Assembly: GCF_002802965.1 (NCBI RefSeq)
Contig: NZ_NXGA01000001.1
Coordinates: 1,094,744-1,158,743, forward strand
Length of the DNA: 64,000 bases
From: Sporolactobacillus pectinivorans
GTDB taxonomy: Bacteria > Bacillota > Bacilli > Bacillales > Sporolactobacillaceae
Reading direction: 5' to 3'
The notes beneath the pieces are model-generated. The model worked only from the letters and a program-made list of their open reading frames with translations. It ran no database searches and was not told where the DNA came from. A program made the position numbers and the translations under genes. Numbering within the stretch: position 1 is the first letter of the stretch; each line of letters starts with the position of its first letter. This document shows positions 44,078 through 52,880 of this stretch, piece after piece.

Positions 44078-44971
44078 TTAGTGGATCGTCAACTTTTTAT
44101 AGCGAGTAAGAAAATTTTTAAAAGCCAGTGCAGCCGGGCTCATGTAATGATTCTTCAGATAGGCGAGGTAAATCATTCGTGCCGGTATTTTGTTGGTGAT
44201 CTTCAGAATCTTCACATCAAATGTAGCCAAAGCTTTGATTTTCGGTATGATAGCAATACCGTAGTTGATTGAGACTAGTCCGGCCATCGCCAGGTCTTCT
44301 TCAACGATGCAGGCCATTTTCGGATGAATATGTAACGCTTTAAGCGTGTCGTGAATCAGAGGGTAGAGCCCGCTGCTCTTGCTGAAAAATACATAGGGGT
44401 AGGGCAAAGTCTGTTCCAGGTCGACCTGGTCAAATCTGGCCAGCGGATGGTTCTTTGCTGTAATCAGAACCAGTTCTTCCTTGTAAACCGGAATAAACGA
44501 AATTTCCGGATGATCCGGAACATAGGAGCAGATAGCCAGTTCACAGGATTCATCGGTCACTTTTTGTAGCACGTTATGGGTTGTCCCCTGATAAAAATTG
44601 AAACGGACTTGCCGCTGCTCTTCCCTTCCGGAAAACTGACCAACCATTTCCGGGACGAAGGAGGCACCCATTGTATAGATAAAAGCCAGTTCGATGATTC
44701 CGGAATGCGGATCGATTAAATTTTCAAGAGTCATTTTTCCCTTCTGAAGTTCACCCAATGCGTTCTGAACGTAAGGAAGAAAAATTTTCCCATATTTTGT
44801 TAAACGGATATTGCGGCCCTGCTTTTCAAACAGGAGGACGCCCAGCTCATGCTCAAGCAGCGCAATCGCGTGACTGAGTGTCGGCTGTGAGATGCTCAGC
44901 CGTTCGGAGGAATTTGTATAATGCTCTGTTTCAGCAAGATCCAGGAAGTAATAGAGTTGTTTTAAATTCAT
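44078..44971 (-). CDS. LysR-family regulator, probable quinate/shikimate operon regulator
   Basis: A 297-residue LysR-type regulator. The N-terminus MNLKQLYYFLDLAETEHYTNSSERLSISQPTLSHAIALLEHELG is the classical winged HTH; the effector domain follows. The ATG at 44971 has GAGGTG upstream; an ATG further up would add an atypical leader. It is divergent from the ene-reductase/aroE/MFS/MFS/aroD operon. LysR proteins of the QuiR type control quinate/shikimate genes in Listeria and lactobacilli, so this is the likely role, with shikimate-type compounds as coinducer. Candidate box TATAG-N7-CTATA is at 45013-45029. Confidence 0.82.
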   Translation of the reverse strand: MNLKQLYYFLDLAETEHYTNSSERLSISQPTLSHAIALLEHELGVLLFEKQGRNIRLTKYGKIFLPYVQNALGELQKGKMTLENLIDPHSGIIELAFIYTMGASFVPEMVGQFSGREEQRQVRFNFYQGTTHNVLQKVTDESCELAICSYVPDHPEISFIPVYKEELVLITAKNHPLARFDQVDLEQTLPYPYVFFSKSSGLYPLIHDTLKALHIHPKMACIVEEDLAMAGLVSINYGIAIIPKIKALATFDVKILKITNKIPARMIYLAYLKNHYMSPAALAFKNFLTRYKKLTIH

Positions 44972-45012
44972 GATGAAACACCTCTGAAGAATATAATTGG
45001 TTAGCACGAAAC

Positions 45013-45163
45013 TATAGAAAAAAGCTATAAATATTAACTGATAATTTTATTGTAATCAATGTAAGCGGATTCTACAATAAGTTTGTGAAGTAAATATCAT
45101 AGTTTGTGAGTCAGGGAAAAAGAAGAATGTCTTAATATTGATTAATTTGTGAAATAAATAACA
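45013..45163. promoter_or_regulatory. Divergent control region with LysR-type box and two CRP/FNR-like half-palindromes
   Basis: TATAG-N7-CTATA at 45013-45029 fits a LysR box. TGTGA-N6-TATCA (45084-45099) and TGTGA-N6-TAACA (45148-45163) are imperfect CRP/FNR-type sites, and are also near-identical direct repeats of TTTGTGAARTAAATA. A perfect version occurs within the operon at 48242. Confidence 0.5.
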
Positions 45164-45198
45164 AAGAATTCCAGCAGTATTGGAAAGGGAGACAGATG

Positions 45199-47220
45199 AT
45201 GGCAGATTATCCGATGTTATTCAAGCCGCTTATAATCAAAAGGATGACGATCAAAAATCGGATCGTTATGTCGCCGATGGGAACCAATTTTGCTAAACTC
45301 GATGGCAGTATGAGTGACGATCATCTTTCATATTACAAGGATCGCGCAAGGGGAGGCACTGGACTGATCATTCTTGAAAATGTCTGTTTGGATTTTCCGA
45401 TGGGGTCTAACGGCACTACTCAGCTGAGGATGGACAACGACCAGTTTATCCCGGGCCTTTATAAATTTACGGAAACAATGCATGCTTATGGTGCCTGTGT
45501 TTCTGTGCAGATTAACCATGCCGGAGCTTCCGCCTATCCTGGCCGATTGAACGGCATCCAACCCGTTTCAGCATCGACTATCCCTTCAAAATCCGGGGGC
45601 GCCGTTCCACGATCACTGACGAAAGACGAGATACTGGAGATCGTTAAAAAGTATGGTGAAGCGGCACATCGCGCGCAGCGGGCCGGATTTGACTGTATCG
45701 AAATTCATGCCGGCCACTCCTACCTGCTCAGTCAGTTCTTGTCCCCCGTATACAATCAACGGACGGATGAATTTGGTGGAAACCCGGAGAATCGCTCCCG
45801 TTTCACGCGGCTGGTTATCAATGAAGTCCGTCGGCAGGTTGGCCCTCATTTTCCAATCGCACTGCGTTTCGGTGCTGAAGAGTTCGTCGAGGGAGGCAAT
45901 ACGTTGGAAGATACGCTGGAGCTGCTGGAATTTCTGACTGATGAAATTGACATTTTGAATGTATCTGCAGCACTGAATGATTCGATCCAATATCAGATCG
46001 ATGAGATGTCGCTTGAAGACGGCTGGCGCGCGTACATGGCCGAAGCAGTTAAAAAAAAATTTAACAAAATCACCGTCACATCCGGAAATATACGGACACC
46101 GGGCATTGCCGAGAAGATTATTGAAAGTGGGCAGGCAGATCTGATCGCGATCGGACGTGGACTGCTGGCTGAACCCTACTGGGTCAATAAAGTCCGGTAC
46201 GGGCAGGAAATGCTGATGAGAAAATGCATTTCATGCAATATCGGCTGCGCGGATAATAGAATCGCCCAGTCGAAACCCATTCGCTGCACGATTAATCCGG
46301 ATCTGATCCACGGCGATGATTATAAACAATATCAGGTCAGCCGTCCAGTGCGCGTGACGGTGATCGGCGGCGGGACGGCAGGACTGGAGGCCGCATGCAC
46401 GGCGGCGGAAGTCGGCTGTGATGTCCATTTGTTTGAGGCAAAGAGCTATCTCGGCGGACTGGCACGCGAGATTTCGAGATTGCCGGATAAGCGGCGTATC
46501 GCTGATTTTCCGGATTACCTGGAGAAAAGGGCGGATCGTTTGCCTAACCTGACAGTCTCATTGAATACTAGGGCTGATCTCGAAGCCATTAAACAGACCC
46601 GGCCGGACATTGTGGTCACCGCGAGCGGTGCAAAACCGCTTCTTCCGCCAATTCCCGGGTTGCATGAAGAATTAGGGAAAAACGACCGACATATATTCTC
46701 TGTTTTTGATCTTCTGGCCGACCTTCCGAAATTCAGCCTGTTCGAAGGCAAGACCATCGTTATTGTCGGAGGAGGCGCTGTCGGCCTGGATGTTGCTGAA
46801 TATTTTGCAAAGCGCGGTGCAGGATCGGTATCAATTATTGAAATGCTGCCTGTGCTGGGGAAAGATCTCGATCTGGTCACGCGTGTGTCAATGATGGCGA
46901 TGCTTGAAAAATACAAAGTGAATCAGCACAAGGAAACCGCACTGGTTAAAGTGAAGGCCGATCATTTCAATGTGAAAAAAGGTTCGGAGGAGACACAGAT
47001 TCCATTTGACTATGGTTTTATCTGCTTGGGAATGCGTTCTTTCAACCCCTTGGCTGATGAACTGGGAACCTACTGCCGCGGAAATAGAATTGAATCTGTC
47101 ACGATAGGCGACAGCAAAGCGGCACGCAGGCTGATTAACGGAACGAGAGAGGCAAGAGACATCCTTAAAACGATCAAAAAGGTCGACGCTCTGAAAACCG
47201 GTTCTCCTGTTGCAATCTGA
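45199..47220 (+). CDS. Fe-S flavoenzyme of the 2,4-dienoyl-CoA reductase/enoate reductase family
   Basis: A 673-residue NADH:flavin oxidoreductase. Residues 1-340 are the OYE-type FMN barrel (NRIVMSPMGTNFA; QINHAGASAYPGR; IEIHAGHSYLLSQFLSP with HAGH; RFGAEEF). The [4Fe-4S] ligands are C344, C347, C351 and C364 (numbering from the first ATG) in CISCNIGC...C. Then follows an FAD/NAD(P) domain with VIGGGTAGLEAA and IVGGGAVGLDVAE. The enzyme reduces activated C=C bonds. Directly upstream of aroE in a quinate/shikimate locus, its substrate may be shikimate or dehydroshikimate, giving dihydro products known from lactobacilli; this is inference. ATGs at 45196 and 45199 follow AAGGGAG. Confidence 0.88.
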   Translation: MADYPMLFKPLIIKRMTIKNRIVMSPMGTNFAKLDGSMSDDHLSYYKDRARGGTGLIILENVCLDFPMGSNGTTQLRMDNDQFIPGLYKFTETMHAYGACVSVQINHAGASAYPGRLNGIQPVSASTIPSKSGGAVPRSLTKDEILEIVKKYGEAAHRAQRAGFDCIEIHAGHSYLLSQFLSPVYNQRTDEFGGNPENRSRFTRLVINEVRRQVGPHFPIALRFGAEEFVEGGNTLEDTLELLEFLTDEIDILNVSAALNDSIQYQIDEMSLEDGWRAYMAEAVKKKFNKITVTSGNIRTPGIAEKIIESGQADLIAIGRGLLAEPYWVNKVRYGQEMLMRKCISCNIGCADNRIAQSKPIRCTINPDLIHGDDYKQYQVSRPVRVTVIGGGTAGLEAACTAAEVGCDVHLFEAKSYLGGLAREISRLPDKRRIADFPDYLEKRADRLPNLTVSLNTRADLEAIKQTRPDIVVTASGAKPLLPPIPGLHEELGKNDRHIFSVFDLLADLPKFSLFEGKTIVIVGGGAVGLDVAEYFAKRGAGSVSIIEMLPVLGKDLDLVTRVSMMAMLEKYKVNQHKETALVKVKADHFNVKKGSEETQIPFDYGFICLGMRSFNPLADELGTYCRGNRIESVTIGDSKAARRLINGTREARDILKTIKKVDALKTGSPVAI

Positions 47221-47303
47221 ATGGTCCAAAGATATAGTTATCCGTCCGTTCCACTTGCAGTTTTTATAAATTCACTGAAAATTATTTGAAGGGAAGATGC
47301 ATC

Positions 47304-48209
47304 ATGGCTGAAAGAATTAGTGGACACACCGAATTGATTGGACTGATTGCTACGCCGATCCGGCATAGCCTGTCACCGATTATGCACAATGAAGCTTTTG
47401 CAAAGCTGGGCCTTGATTACGTCTATCTGGCTTTCGAAGTCAATAATCAGGAGCTTCCTGATGTTGTCAAGGGATTCCGCGCGCTCAAACTACGGGGATG
47501 GAACGTATCGATGCCGAACAAGCGGCTGATCGGTAAATATCTGGATCAGCTGACACCGGCTGCCCAGCTGGTTGGTGCGGTTAATACGGTAGTCAATGAC
47601 AATGGTGTTCTGACGGGAGATATTACTGACGGAACAGGCTACATGAGAAATCTGAAAGAAAACGGGGTCGATATTATTGGCAAAAAAATAACCATTGCCG
47701 GTGGAGGTGGAGCGGCAACCGCCATCTGCGTTCAGGCTGCGCTGGACGGGGTAAAAGAAATATCGATTTTCAATCGCAAAGACGAATTTTATGAGAATGC
47801 GCAAAACACGGTCGAGAAAATCAATACAAAAACTTCCTGCCATGCTCAGTTGTTCGATCTGGCCGATCAGGATCGACTGCGTGCAGAGATAGCTGGCAGT
47901 GTGCTGTTTGGCAACGCAACAGGTGTTGGCATGAAACCTCTTGAAGGACAGAGTGTTATTACAGATCTATCCATGCTGCGATCCAACCTGATTGTGACAG
48001 ACGTTGTTTATAGTCCGAGACAATCAAAATTGCTCCATATTGCCGAAGCGCAGGGTTGCCGTTTTTTCAACGGGCTGGGCATGATGCTGTGGCAGGGGGC
48101 GCGCGCGTTTGAAATCTGGACCGGAAAACAAATGCCTGTCGACTACATCCGTTCGCTCCCATTCCTTGCCGGTGACGATTCGAAACAGTCTGCGTCAACG
48201 GCCAAATGA
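47304..48209 (+). CDS. aroE: Shikimate/quinate dehydrogenase
   Basis: A 301-residue NAD(P)-dependent dehydrogenase interconverting shikimate (or quinate) and the 3-dehydro compound. The substrate site HSLSPIMHN (S22, S24) and catalytic K73 in MPNKRL are present, as are AVNTVV and TDGTG (D109). The nucleotide loop is IAGGGGAATAIC; the usual arginine-rich NADP motif is replaced by FNRKDEFY. The ATG at 47304 follows GAAGGGA; a TTG upstream is not used. In this operon it probably works in the catabolic direction together with AroD, rather than in aromatic biosynthesis. Confidence 0.92.
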   Translation: MAERISGHTELIGLIATPIRHSLSPIMHNEAFAKLGLDYVYLAFEVNNQELPDVVKGFRALKLRGWNVSMPNKRLIGKYLDQLTPAAQLVGAVNTVVNDNGVLTGDITDGTGYMRNLKENGVDIIGKKITIAGGGGAATAICVQAALDGVKEISIFNRKDEFYENAQNTVEKINTKTSCHAQLFDLADQDRLRAEIAGSVLFGNATGVGMKPLEGQSVITDLSMLRSNLIVTDVVYSPRQSKLLHIAEAQGCRFFNGLGMMLWQGARAFEIWTGKQMPVDYIRSLPFLAGDDSKQSASTAK

Positions 48210-48241
48210 TCTGTTATATGAGGTTACATTGCTGGAAAACA

Positions 48242-48257
48242 TGTGAAATAAATCACA
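48242..48257. promoter_or_regulatory. Perfect CRP/FNR-type palindrome
   Basis: TGTGA-AATAAA-TCACA is an exact match to the CRP-family consensus. It lies in the 180-bp gap between aroE and the first MFS gene, and suggests control by a Crp/Fnr-family protein, perhaps redox- or oxygen-linked. Confidence 0.6.
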
Positions 48258-48398
48258 AAATATGCGATGGATTTGAATAAGAGTCCGGTAAGTTATTCGG
48301 AGAAAAGCATTACAGATTTCAGAGCTGAATAAGAACGGATGCTTTTTCAGTACATCCTCCGTTAAAAATTTGATCATTTAAAAAAGGGGTTGTCTCGG

Positions 48399-49616
48399 AT
48401 GAAAAACAAATATGTGCCGACTGCGCTAGGTCTGTATATCAATTATTTTGTCCACGGCATGGGTGTCATTATACTGGCTCAGAATATGGATGCGCTGGCG
48501 AAACAATGGAACACAAATATCGGCGGGGTAGCGATTGTCATATCTGCACTTGGTATCGGGCGCCTGATCGTTCTGTTTGTTTCAGGGGTGCTCTCCGACA
48601 AGTTCGGGCGCAAACCGTTTGTCTACCTAGGACTGATCACATATATTAGCTTTTTTATCGGTATTCTGATCAGTCCGAATATTGCCGTGGCCTATATTTT
48701 CGGTATTCTTGCCGGAATAGCCAATTCTTTTCTGGACTGCGGAACCTATCCAGCACTGATGGAATCCTTTCCGGTATCGGCTTCGACAGCGAATATCATG
48801 CTTAAAGCCTTTATTTCCGGCGGACAGTTTCTTCTTCCGCTGATTATCAGCTTTTTTGTTGCCGCCCACATCTGGTTCGGTTGGTCGTTCCTAATCGCCG
48901 CCATCATTCTTATAGCCAACGCATTCTATCTTTTCAAACGCCCATTCCCGCTCATGTATTCGGCTGAGGATGCATCTGGCTTTGAAAAAAATGAGACGCA
49001 TGACCATTTAATCGGCAAACCCAAGTTCTGGCTGGAGGGCATCTGCTTCTGCCTTTACGGCTATGTTTCACAAGCAACCTTCTATCTGGTCAGCCAGTGG
49101 CTGACCAAGTATGGCAGCAGTGTGGCGGGCATGGGTGACACCCCGTCACGTGTTTTGATGAGCTATTATGCGATTGGCTCGATTATCTGTGTTTTTGTGA
49201 CTGCGGTTCTAGTAAAAAAATTTCATACGATCTTTTTTCTGGTCGGCTATACGTTTGTTTCAATGGCCGCACTCATTATCCTGGTCCTTTTCCCATCCCC
49301 GCTTGTCTGCATTCTCTTCTCATTTGTCATCGGCTATTCTGCTGCGGGTGGCGTGATGCAGCTGGCATTGGTGCTGATGGCCGAAGTCTTTCCGCGCGGC
49401 AAGGGAACGATCACCGGGACTTTCTATACTCTGGGGAGCATCGCCTCATTTACAATTCCACTGATCACAGGAAGGCTCTCAAATACAAGTATCGCAAGCA
49501 TTATGATATTTGATGCTTGGATTGCGGCAGCAGGATTTGTACTTGCGCTGATCATCGCTTACCGGTATCGTAAAGTGGTGCGCATTGCAGCGACGACAGA
49601 AGTGGAAGCCTCATAA
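48399..49616 (+). CDS. MFS transporter, quinate/shikimate locus, copy 1
   Basis: A 405-residue 12-helix major facilitator. The opening LGLYINYFVHGMGVIILAQNMDAL closely parallels the transporter-mutase fusion (LYLNYFVHGMGLLILTQNMKAL), and SGVLSDKFGRKPFVYLG is motif A. SFLDCGTYPALMESFP and the late KGTITGTFYTLGSIASFTIPLITGRL are also shared. Here the protein ends after helix 12 without a mutase domain. Placed between aroE and aroD, it probably imports quinate, shikimate or a product. The ATG at 48399 follows AAAAAGGGG. Confidence 0.85.
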   Translation: MKNKYVPTALGLYINYFVHGMGVIILAQNMDALAKQWNTNIGGVAIVISALGIGRLIVLFVSGVLSDKFGRKPFVYLGLITYISFFIGILISPNIAVAYIFGILAGIANSFLDCGTYPALMESFPVSASTANIMLKAFISGGQFLLPLIISFFVAAHIWFGWSFLIAAIILIANAFYLFKRPFPLMYSAEDASGFEKNETHDHLIGKPKFWLEGICFCLYGYVSQATFYLVSQWLTKYGSSVAGMGDTPSRVLMSYYAIGSIICVFVTAVLVKKFHTIFFLVGYTFVSMAALIILVLFPSPLVCILFSFVIGYSAAGGVMQLALVLMAEVFPRGKGTITGTFYTLGSIASFTIPLITGRLSNTSIASIMIFDAWIAAAGFVLALIIAYRYRKVVRIAATTEVEAS

Positions 49617-49664
49617 TAAAAAAAGAAGCTGTTTTATGGCGCACCGAACCGGGAGGCGAGAAAG

Positions 49665-50894
49665 ATGGAACGAAGAAATAGTTATTTGTTTTCAGCACTT
49701 TGCTGCTACACGATTTATTTTGCTTTTGGTATGGCCTATATCATCCTTGCGCAAAATATGACATTTTTGCAGCATCAGTTTCATACCGATTCTGCTGGTG
49801 TGAGCTTTATGATCGCAGCTTTTGGTTTTGGCAGGCTGTGCACAGTTTTTATTGATGGCATTCTTGTCGACAGGATTGGCCGCAAGCGCATGATTATGAT
49901 CGGTTGTATTTTCATGGCACTGTTTCTTTTTGGCATTCCGCTTGCTCCCAGCTACTATGCGGCATTGTGCATCGCCATTCTGGGCGGGTTGTCCATTGCC
50001 TGCCTAGATACGGGCACTTATCCGTCGTTAATGGAATTTTTTCCAAAGTATGGCGGTTCTTCAACTGTCGTTCTCAAGGCCATCATTTCTCTCGGCTCTG
50101 CGCTGCTCCCGCTGGTTATTATTTTTCTCAGCAGGAATGGGCTTTTTTACGGACTGTCTTTCTTCCTGCCGGCTCTGATCTATGTTATTGCTTTTCTGCT
50201 GCTGACAAAGGCTCCTTTTCCGAAAAAAGAATCGGCAATTGTCTCGGGAGAAATTCCTCCCCATGCCCGTTTCAAAGGGAAGCCGAAGCTCTGGCTCGAA
50301 GGTTTGGCCTTTATCCTGATCGGTTTTACAGCTCCCGGACTCTTGTATATTATGGGTACTTGGCTGCCCACTTACGGGCAGAGCGTTATTGGAATGGGTC
50401 TTGACAGTTCGCTGAAGCTGGTCAGTTATTATAACATCGGTGCCATTATCTCAGTGGTTTTTCTGGCACTGCTGCTGATGAAGATCATCAGGCCGGTAAC
50501 CATTCTGGCTGCTTTTCCGGTGGCGTCATTTCTGGCCACCGTATTATTCATGTTTTCACGGTCCGCCGTCCTGGCTGCCGTTTCCGCTTTTTTGATCGGC
50601 GTGTTCACAGCAGGAGTTTTTCAACTCTGCATCGCAGTGTTCTGCGAGTTTTTCTGGAATCGGAAAGGAACAGTCACCGGAGCAATTGATACAGCGACCG
50701 GCATTGCTCAGGCAGGCATTCCGTTTATAACCGGTGTCATCATCCGCTATTCGGATATACAAGGCGTGTTTGTCTTCTCACTTTGTGTTAATGGGCTCGG
50801 CATTCTGCTTGGGCTCTTTGTAAATTATCGCTATCGCAAACTGATTGCCCGTTCGGAGGATGAACCGGTTCAGGCAAACTCTGTGGCAAAATAA
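49665..50894 (+). CDS. MFS transporter, quinate/shikimate locus, copy 2
   Basis: A 409-residue major facilitator paralogous to the gene before it (YTIYFAFGMAYIILAQNMTFL; DGILVDRIGRKRMIMIG; ACLDTGTYPSLMEFFPK; KGTVTGAIDTATGIAQAGIPFITG). GGGAGGC precedes the ATG, 48 bp after the first MFS gene. Two diverged copies in one operon suggest different substrates or directions, for instance uptake of quinate/shikimate and export of the reduced or aromatised product. Which does which cannot be read from the sequence. Confidence 0.85.
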   Translation: MERRNSYLFSALCCYTIYFAFGMAYIILAQNMTFLQHQFHTDSAGVSFMIAAFGFGRLCTVFIDGILVDRIGRKRMIMIGCIFMALFLFGIPLAPSYYAALCIAILGGLSIACLDTGTYPSLMEFFPKYGGSSTVVLKAIISLGSALLPLVIIFLSRNGLFYGLSFFLPALIYVIAFLLLTKAPFPKKESAIVSGEIPPHARFKGKPKLWLEGLAFILIGFTAPGLLYIMGTWLPTYGQSVIGMGLDSSLKLVSYYNIGAIISVVFLALLLMKIIRPVTILAAFPVASFLATVLFMFSRSAVLAAVSAFLIGVFTAGVFQLCIAVFCEFFWNRKGTVTGAIDTATGIAQAGIPFITGVIIRYSDIQGVFVFSLCVNGLGILLGLFVNYRYRKLIARSEDEPVQANSVAK

Positions 50895-50927
50895 ATTTCT
50901 GTGCAGGCGGAGAAGGGAGAGATGAAA

Positions 50928-51695
50928 ATGAAAACGGTTAAAATTAAAAATGTGGAACTGGGCACGGGCATTCCGAAAATTGCTATACCGATTGTTGGCA
51001 GAAATTTGGAGGAACTGCGCCGGGAAATCGGCCTGCTGAAAGAACTGCCTGTCGATATTATTGAATGGCGCGCGGATTATCTTGACGCGGCAAATCGCTA
51101 TGATGAAGTTAAGCGAATGGCTGCTGAGCTTAGAAGGATGCTGCCGGATCAACCCATCCTGTTTACCTTCCGGACATTGCAGGAAGGCGGAGAAAAAAAG
51201 ATCAGTCCCGAATATTATGTGGCTCTGAATCATGAATTGATCAAAAGCGGATTGGTTGATCTAGTGGACGTTGAACGTTCCAGCGGCAATGAAACGGTGC
51301 GTGAAATTGTCGGAACGGCGCACCGCTATGGCACAAAAGTAATTATGTCGAGCCACGATTTCCATCAGACACCGAGTACGGAAGTTATTGTCAAACGGCT
51401 TTGCGAGATGCAGGAACAAGGTGCGGATATTTCGAAAATGGCTGTCATGCCGAAAACGGCAAACGATGTTCTGACATTGCTGAAGGCAACAGAACTGATG
51501 AACACAACCTTCGCCGACCGTCCGTTTATTACCATGTCGATGTCCGGAAAGGGTGTGATCAGCCGGTTGACCGGAGAACTCTTCGGGTCTGCACTGACTT
51601 TCGGATCCGCTGAGAAGGCCTCTGCACCGGGACAGATCAGGGCCGATAAACTGGCGGAACTCCTGAATTTTTTTCATGAACAGCAGGGGCATTAA
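50928..51695 (+). CDS. aroD: Type I 3-dehydroquinate dehydratase
   Basis: AroD interconverts 3-dehydroquinate and 3-dehydroshikimate by Schiff-base chemistry. From the ATG at 50928 the protein has 255 residues and the catalytic pair falls on the standard numbers: H143 in SSHDFHQTP and Schiff-base lysine K170 in ISKMAVMPKT. EWRADYLD, FTFRT and MSMSGKGVISRL are further signatures. GAAGGGAG lies nine bases upstream; an ATG at 50922 is also possible. It closes the operon before a terminator. With AroE it links quinate and shikimate through their dehydro forms. Confidence 0.95.
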   Translation: MKTVKIKNVELGTGIPKIAIPIVGRNLEELRREIGLLKELPVDIIEWRADYLDAANRYDEVKRMAAELRRMLPDQPILFTFRTLQEGGEKKISPEYYVALNHELIKSGLVDLVDVERSSGNETVREIVGTAHRYGTKVIMSSHDFHQTPSTEVIVKRLCEMQEQGADISKMAVMPKTANDVLTLLKATELMNTTFADRPFITMSMSGKGVISRLTGELFGSALTFGSAEKASAPGQIRADKLAELLNFFHEQQGH

Positions 51696-51715
51696 AAAGG
51701 TTGAAACAAAAAAGC

Positions 51716-51745
51716 GGCTGAACTTATGATTCAGCCTTTTTTTTT
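51716..51745 (+). terminator. Terminator of the quinate/shikimate operon
   Basis: GGCTGAA pairs with TTCAGCC, followed by nine T. Confidence 0.92.
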
Positions 51746-51924
51746 GCATATATCCGATCCGGCCTCTGATCAACCAAGGCAGAGTCATTTATCAAAACGA
51801 TATTGGTTTATGCTATAGTAGTGATGTGAAGTCGTGCATAATGCTGAACGAAGAGGGCTATTTATCGGATCAAAACTAACAGTATCTTTCAGCTTTTTTG
51901 ACTGGAATGAGTGGAGGGTTGTCC

Positions 51925-52170
51925 ATGGTTAATTATCACTTGAAAAATTTGATTTTGGAAGTGGTGGACAGGCAGTTGGCAGATAATGACCCTGAATGCA
52001 CGCAGCAAACCTTAAAACGGTTAATGAAGGAAGGCTGCAGCAGGCAACGTGCAATAGAGATGATTGGTGGCGTGATTGCAGAAGAAATCTATAGACTGTC
52101 AAAAAATAAAGAAATATTCAATGAAGAACGATTTGCAGCCGGACTGGCAAAGTTATCTGATAACGAATAA
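51925..52170 (+). CDS. Small helical protein, DUF1841-like
   Basis: An 81-residue, probably all-helical protein. The pattern NDPECTQQTLKRLMKEGCSRQRAIEMIGGVIAEEIY followed by ERFAAGLAKL resembles the short DUF1841-type proteins common in Firmicutes, as I remember them; function unknown. GGAGGG precedes the ATG at 51925; in-frame ATGs upstream lack a site. It is monocistronic. Confidence 0.6.
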   Translation: MVNYHLKNLILEVVDRQLADNDPECTQQTLKRLMKEGCSRQRAIEMIGGVIAEEIYRLSKNKEIFNEERFAAGLAKLSDNE

Positions 52171-52815
52171 TCCAGGTACTGAATTCAGTCACTTTCCCGA
52201 TTGTCTGAAAAAGAGAATAGGGAGATTCTCAATATATAAGGGCTTTAGTGTGATGACCAATCTGTCAAACGACTGAGGATTATCTGGTTTATTCAGCGCT
52301 GGAAGTGGCGAAGGTCCCCCTTTCACTGATCTTGGGGGCTATCCCGTGTAAAACAGAACTTCATTCGATAAAAGCAATTGCAGATCGGAACAATATGATC
52401 TGCTGTGGCACGAGGTGAATAAAAGGGCCTGAAATCTTTGATACAACAAGGATTTCGGGCTTTTGTATCGTTACTCCATCTGTTTTGTGAACGGGATTAG
52501 CAGGTAAAGGGTTGATTTAAAAGCACTTTGGATGATTTAAAGACGTTCCAACAAGGTTAAAAAGAGTTTGGATGGTGACGAGAAGATGCAAAGCAACATA
52601 TTCTATACTCCTCTCCTTAGTATAAGCCGACCAATATCTTCTCTTACAGAATTCTCGAGTTGAACTTCAATGTCTGAGGGGTTCGCTCCGAATTTCATAA
52701 TGGAACAGTCATAATAGGGTATTCGAAACAAACAAGCGGATGCTTGCTTAATTGTCCAGCTTGCAAATAGGCAGGTTCGGAACATGCACACAAATATAAT
52801 GGGGCAAATGCAATG
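52171..52815 (+). other. Gene-free region with hairpins
   Basis: No convincing gene. CCTGAAATC pairs with GATTTCGGG (52426-52464, then TTTT), a probable terminator of the small gene before it. CCCCC/GGGGG pairs near 52317-52340. AAGCGGATGCTTGCTTAATT at 52734-52753 resembles a stretch in the attenuator at 63361-63380. Confidence 0.4.
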
Positions 52816-52860
52816 AGCAGACAATTTTGGTGGATGCGCACGCTAAAATTGTCTGCTTTT
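52816..52860 (+). terminator. Strong terminator hairpin facing rpiR
   Basis: AGCAGACAATTTT (52816-52828) pairs perfectly with AAAATTGTCTGCT (52845-52857), followed by TTT. Oriented for a plus-strand transcript although no plus-strand gene is close. Confidence 0.75.
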
Positions 52861-52880
52861 CAAATAATTGGATTCAATTG

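Noticed and set aside
43835..44272. A 145-codon plus-strand reading frame overlapping the LysR gene end
   Set aside because: Its second half is antisense to the conserved LysR effector domain; no ribosome binding site, no recognisable motif.
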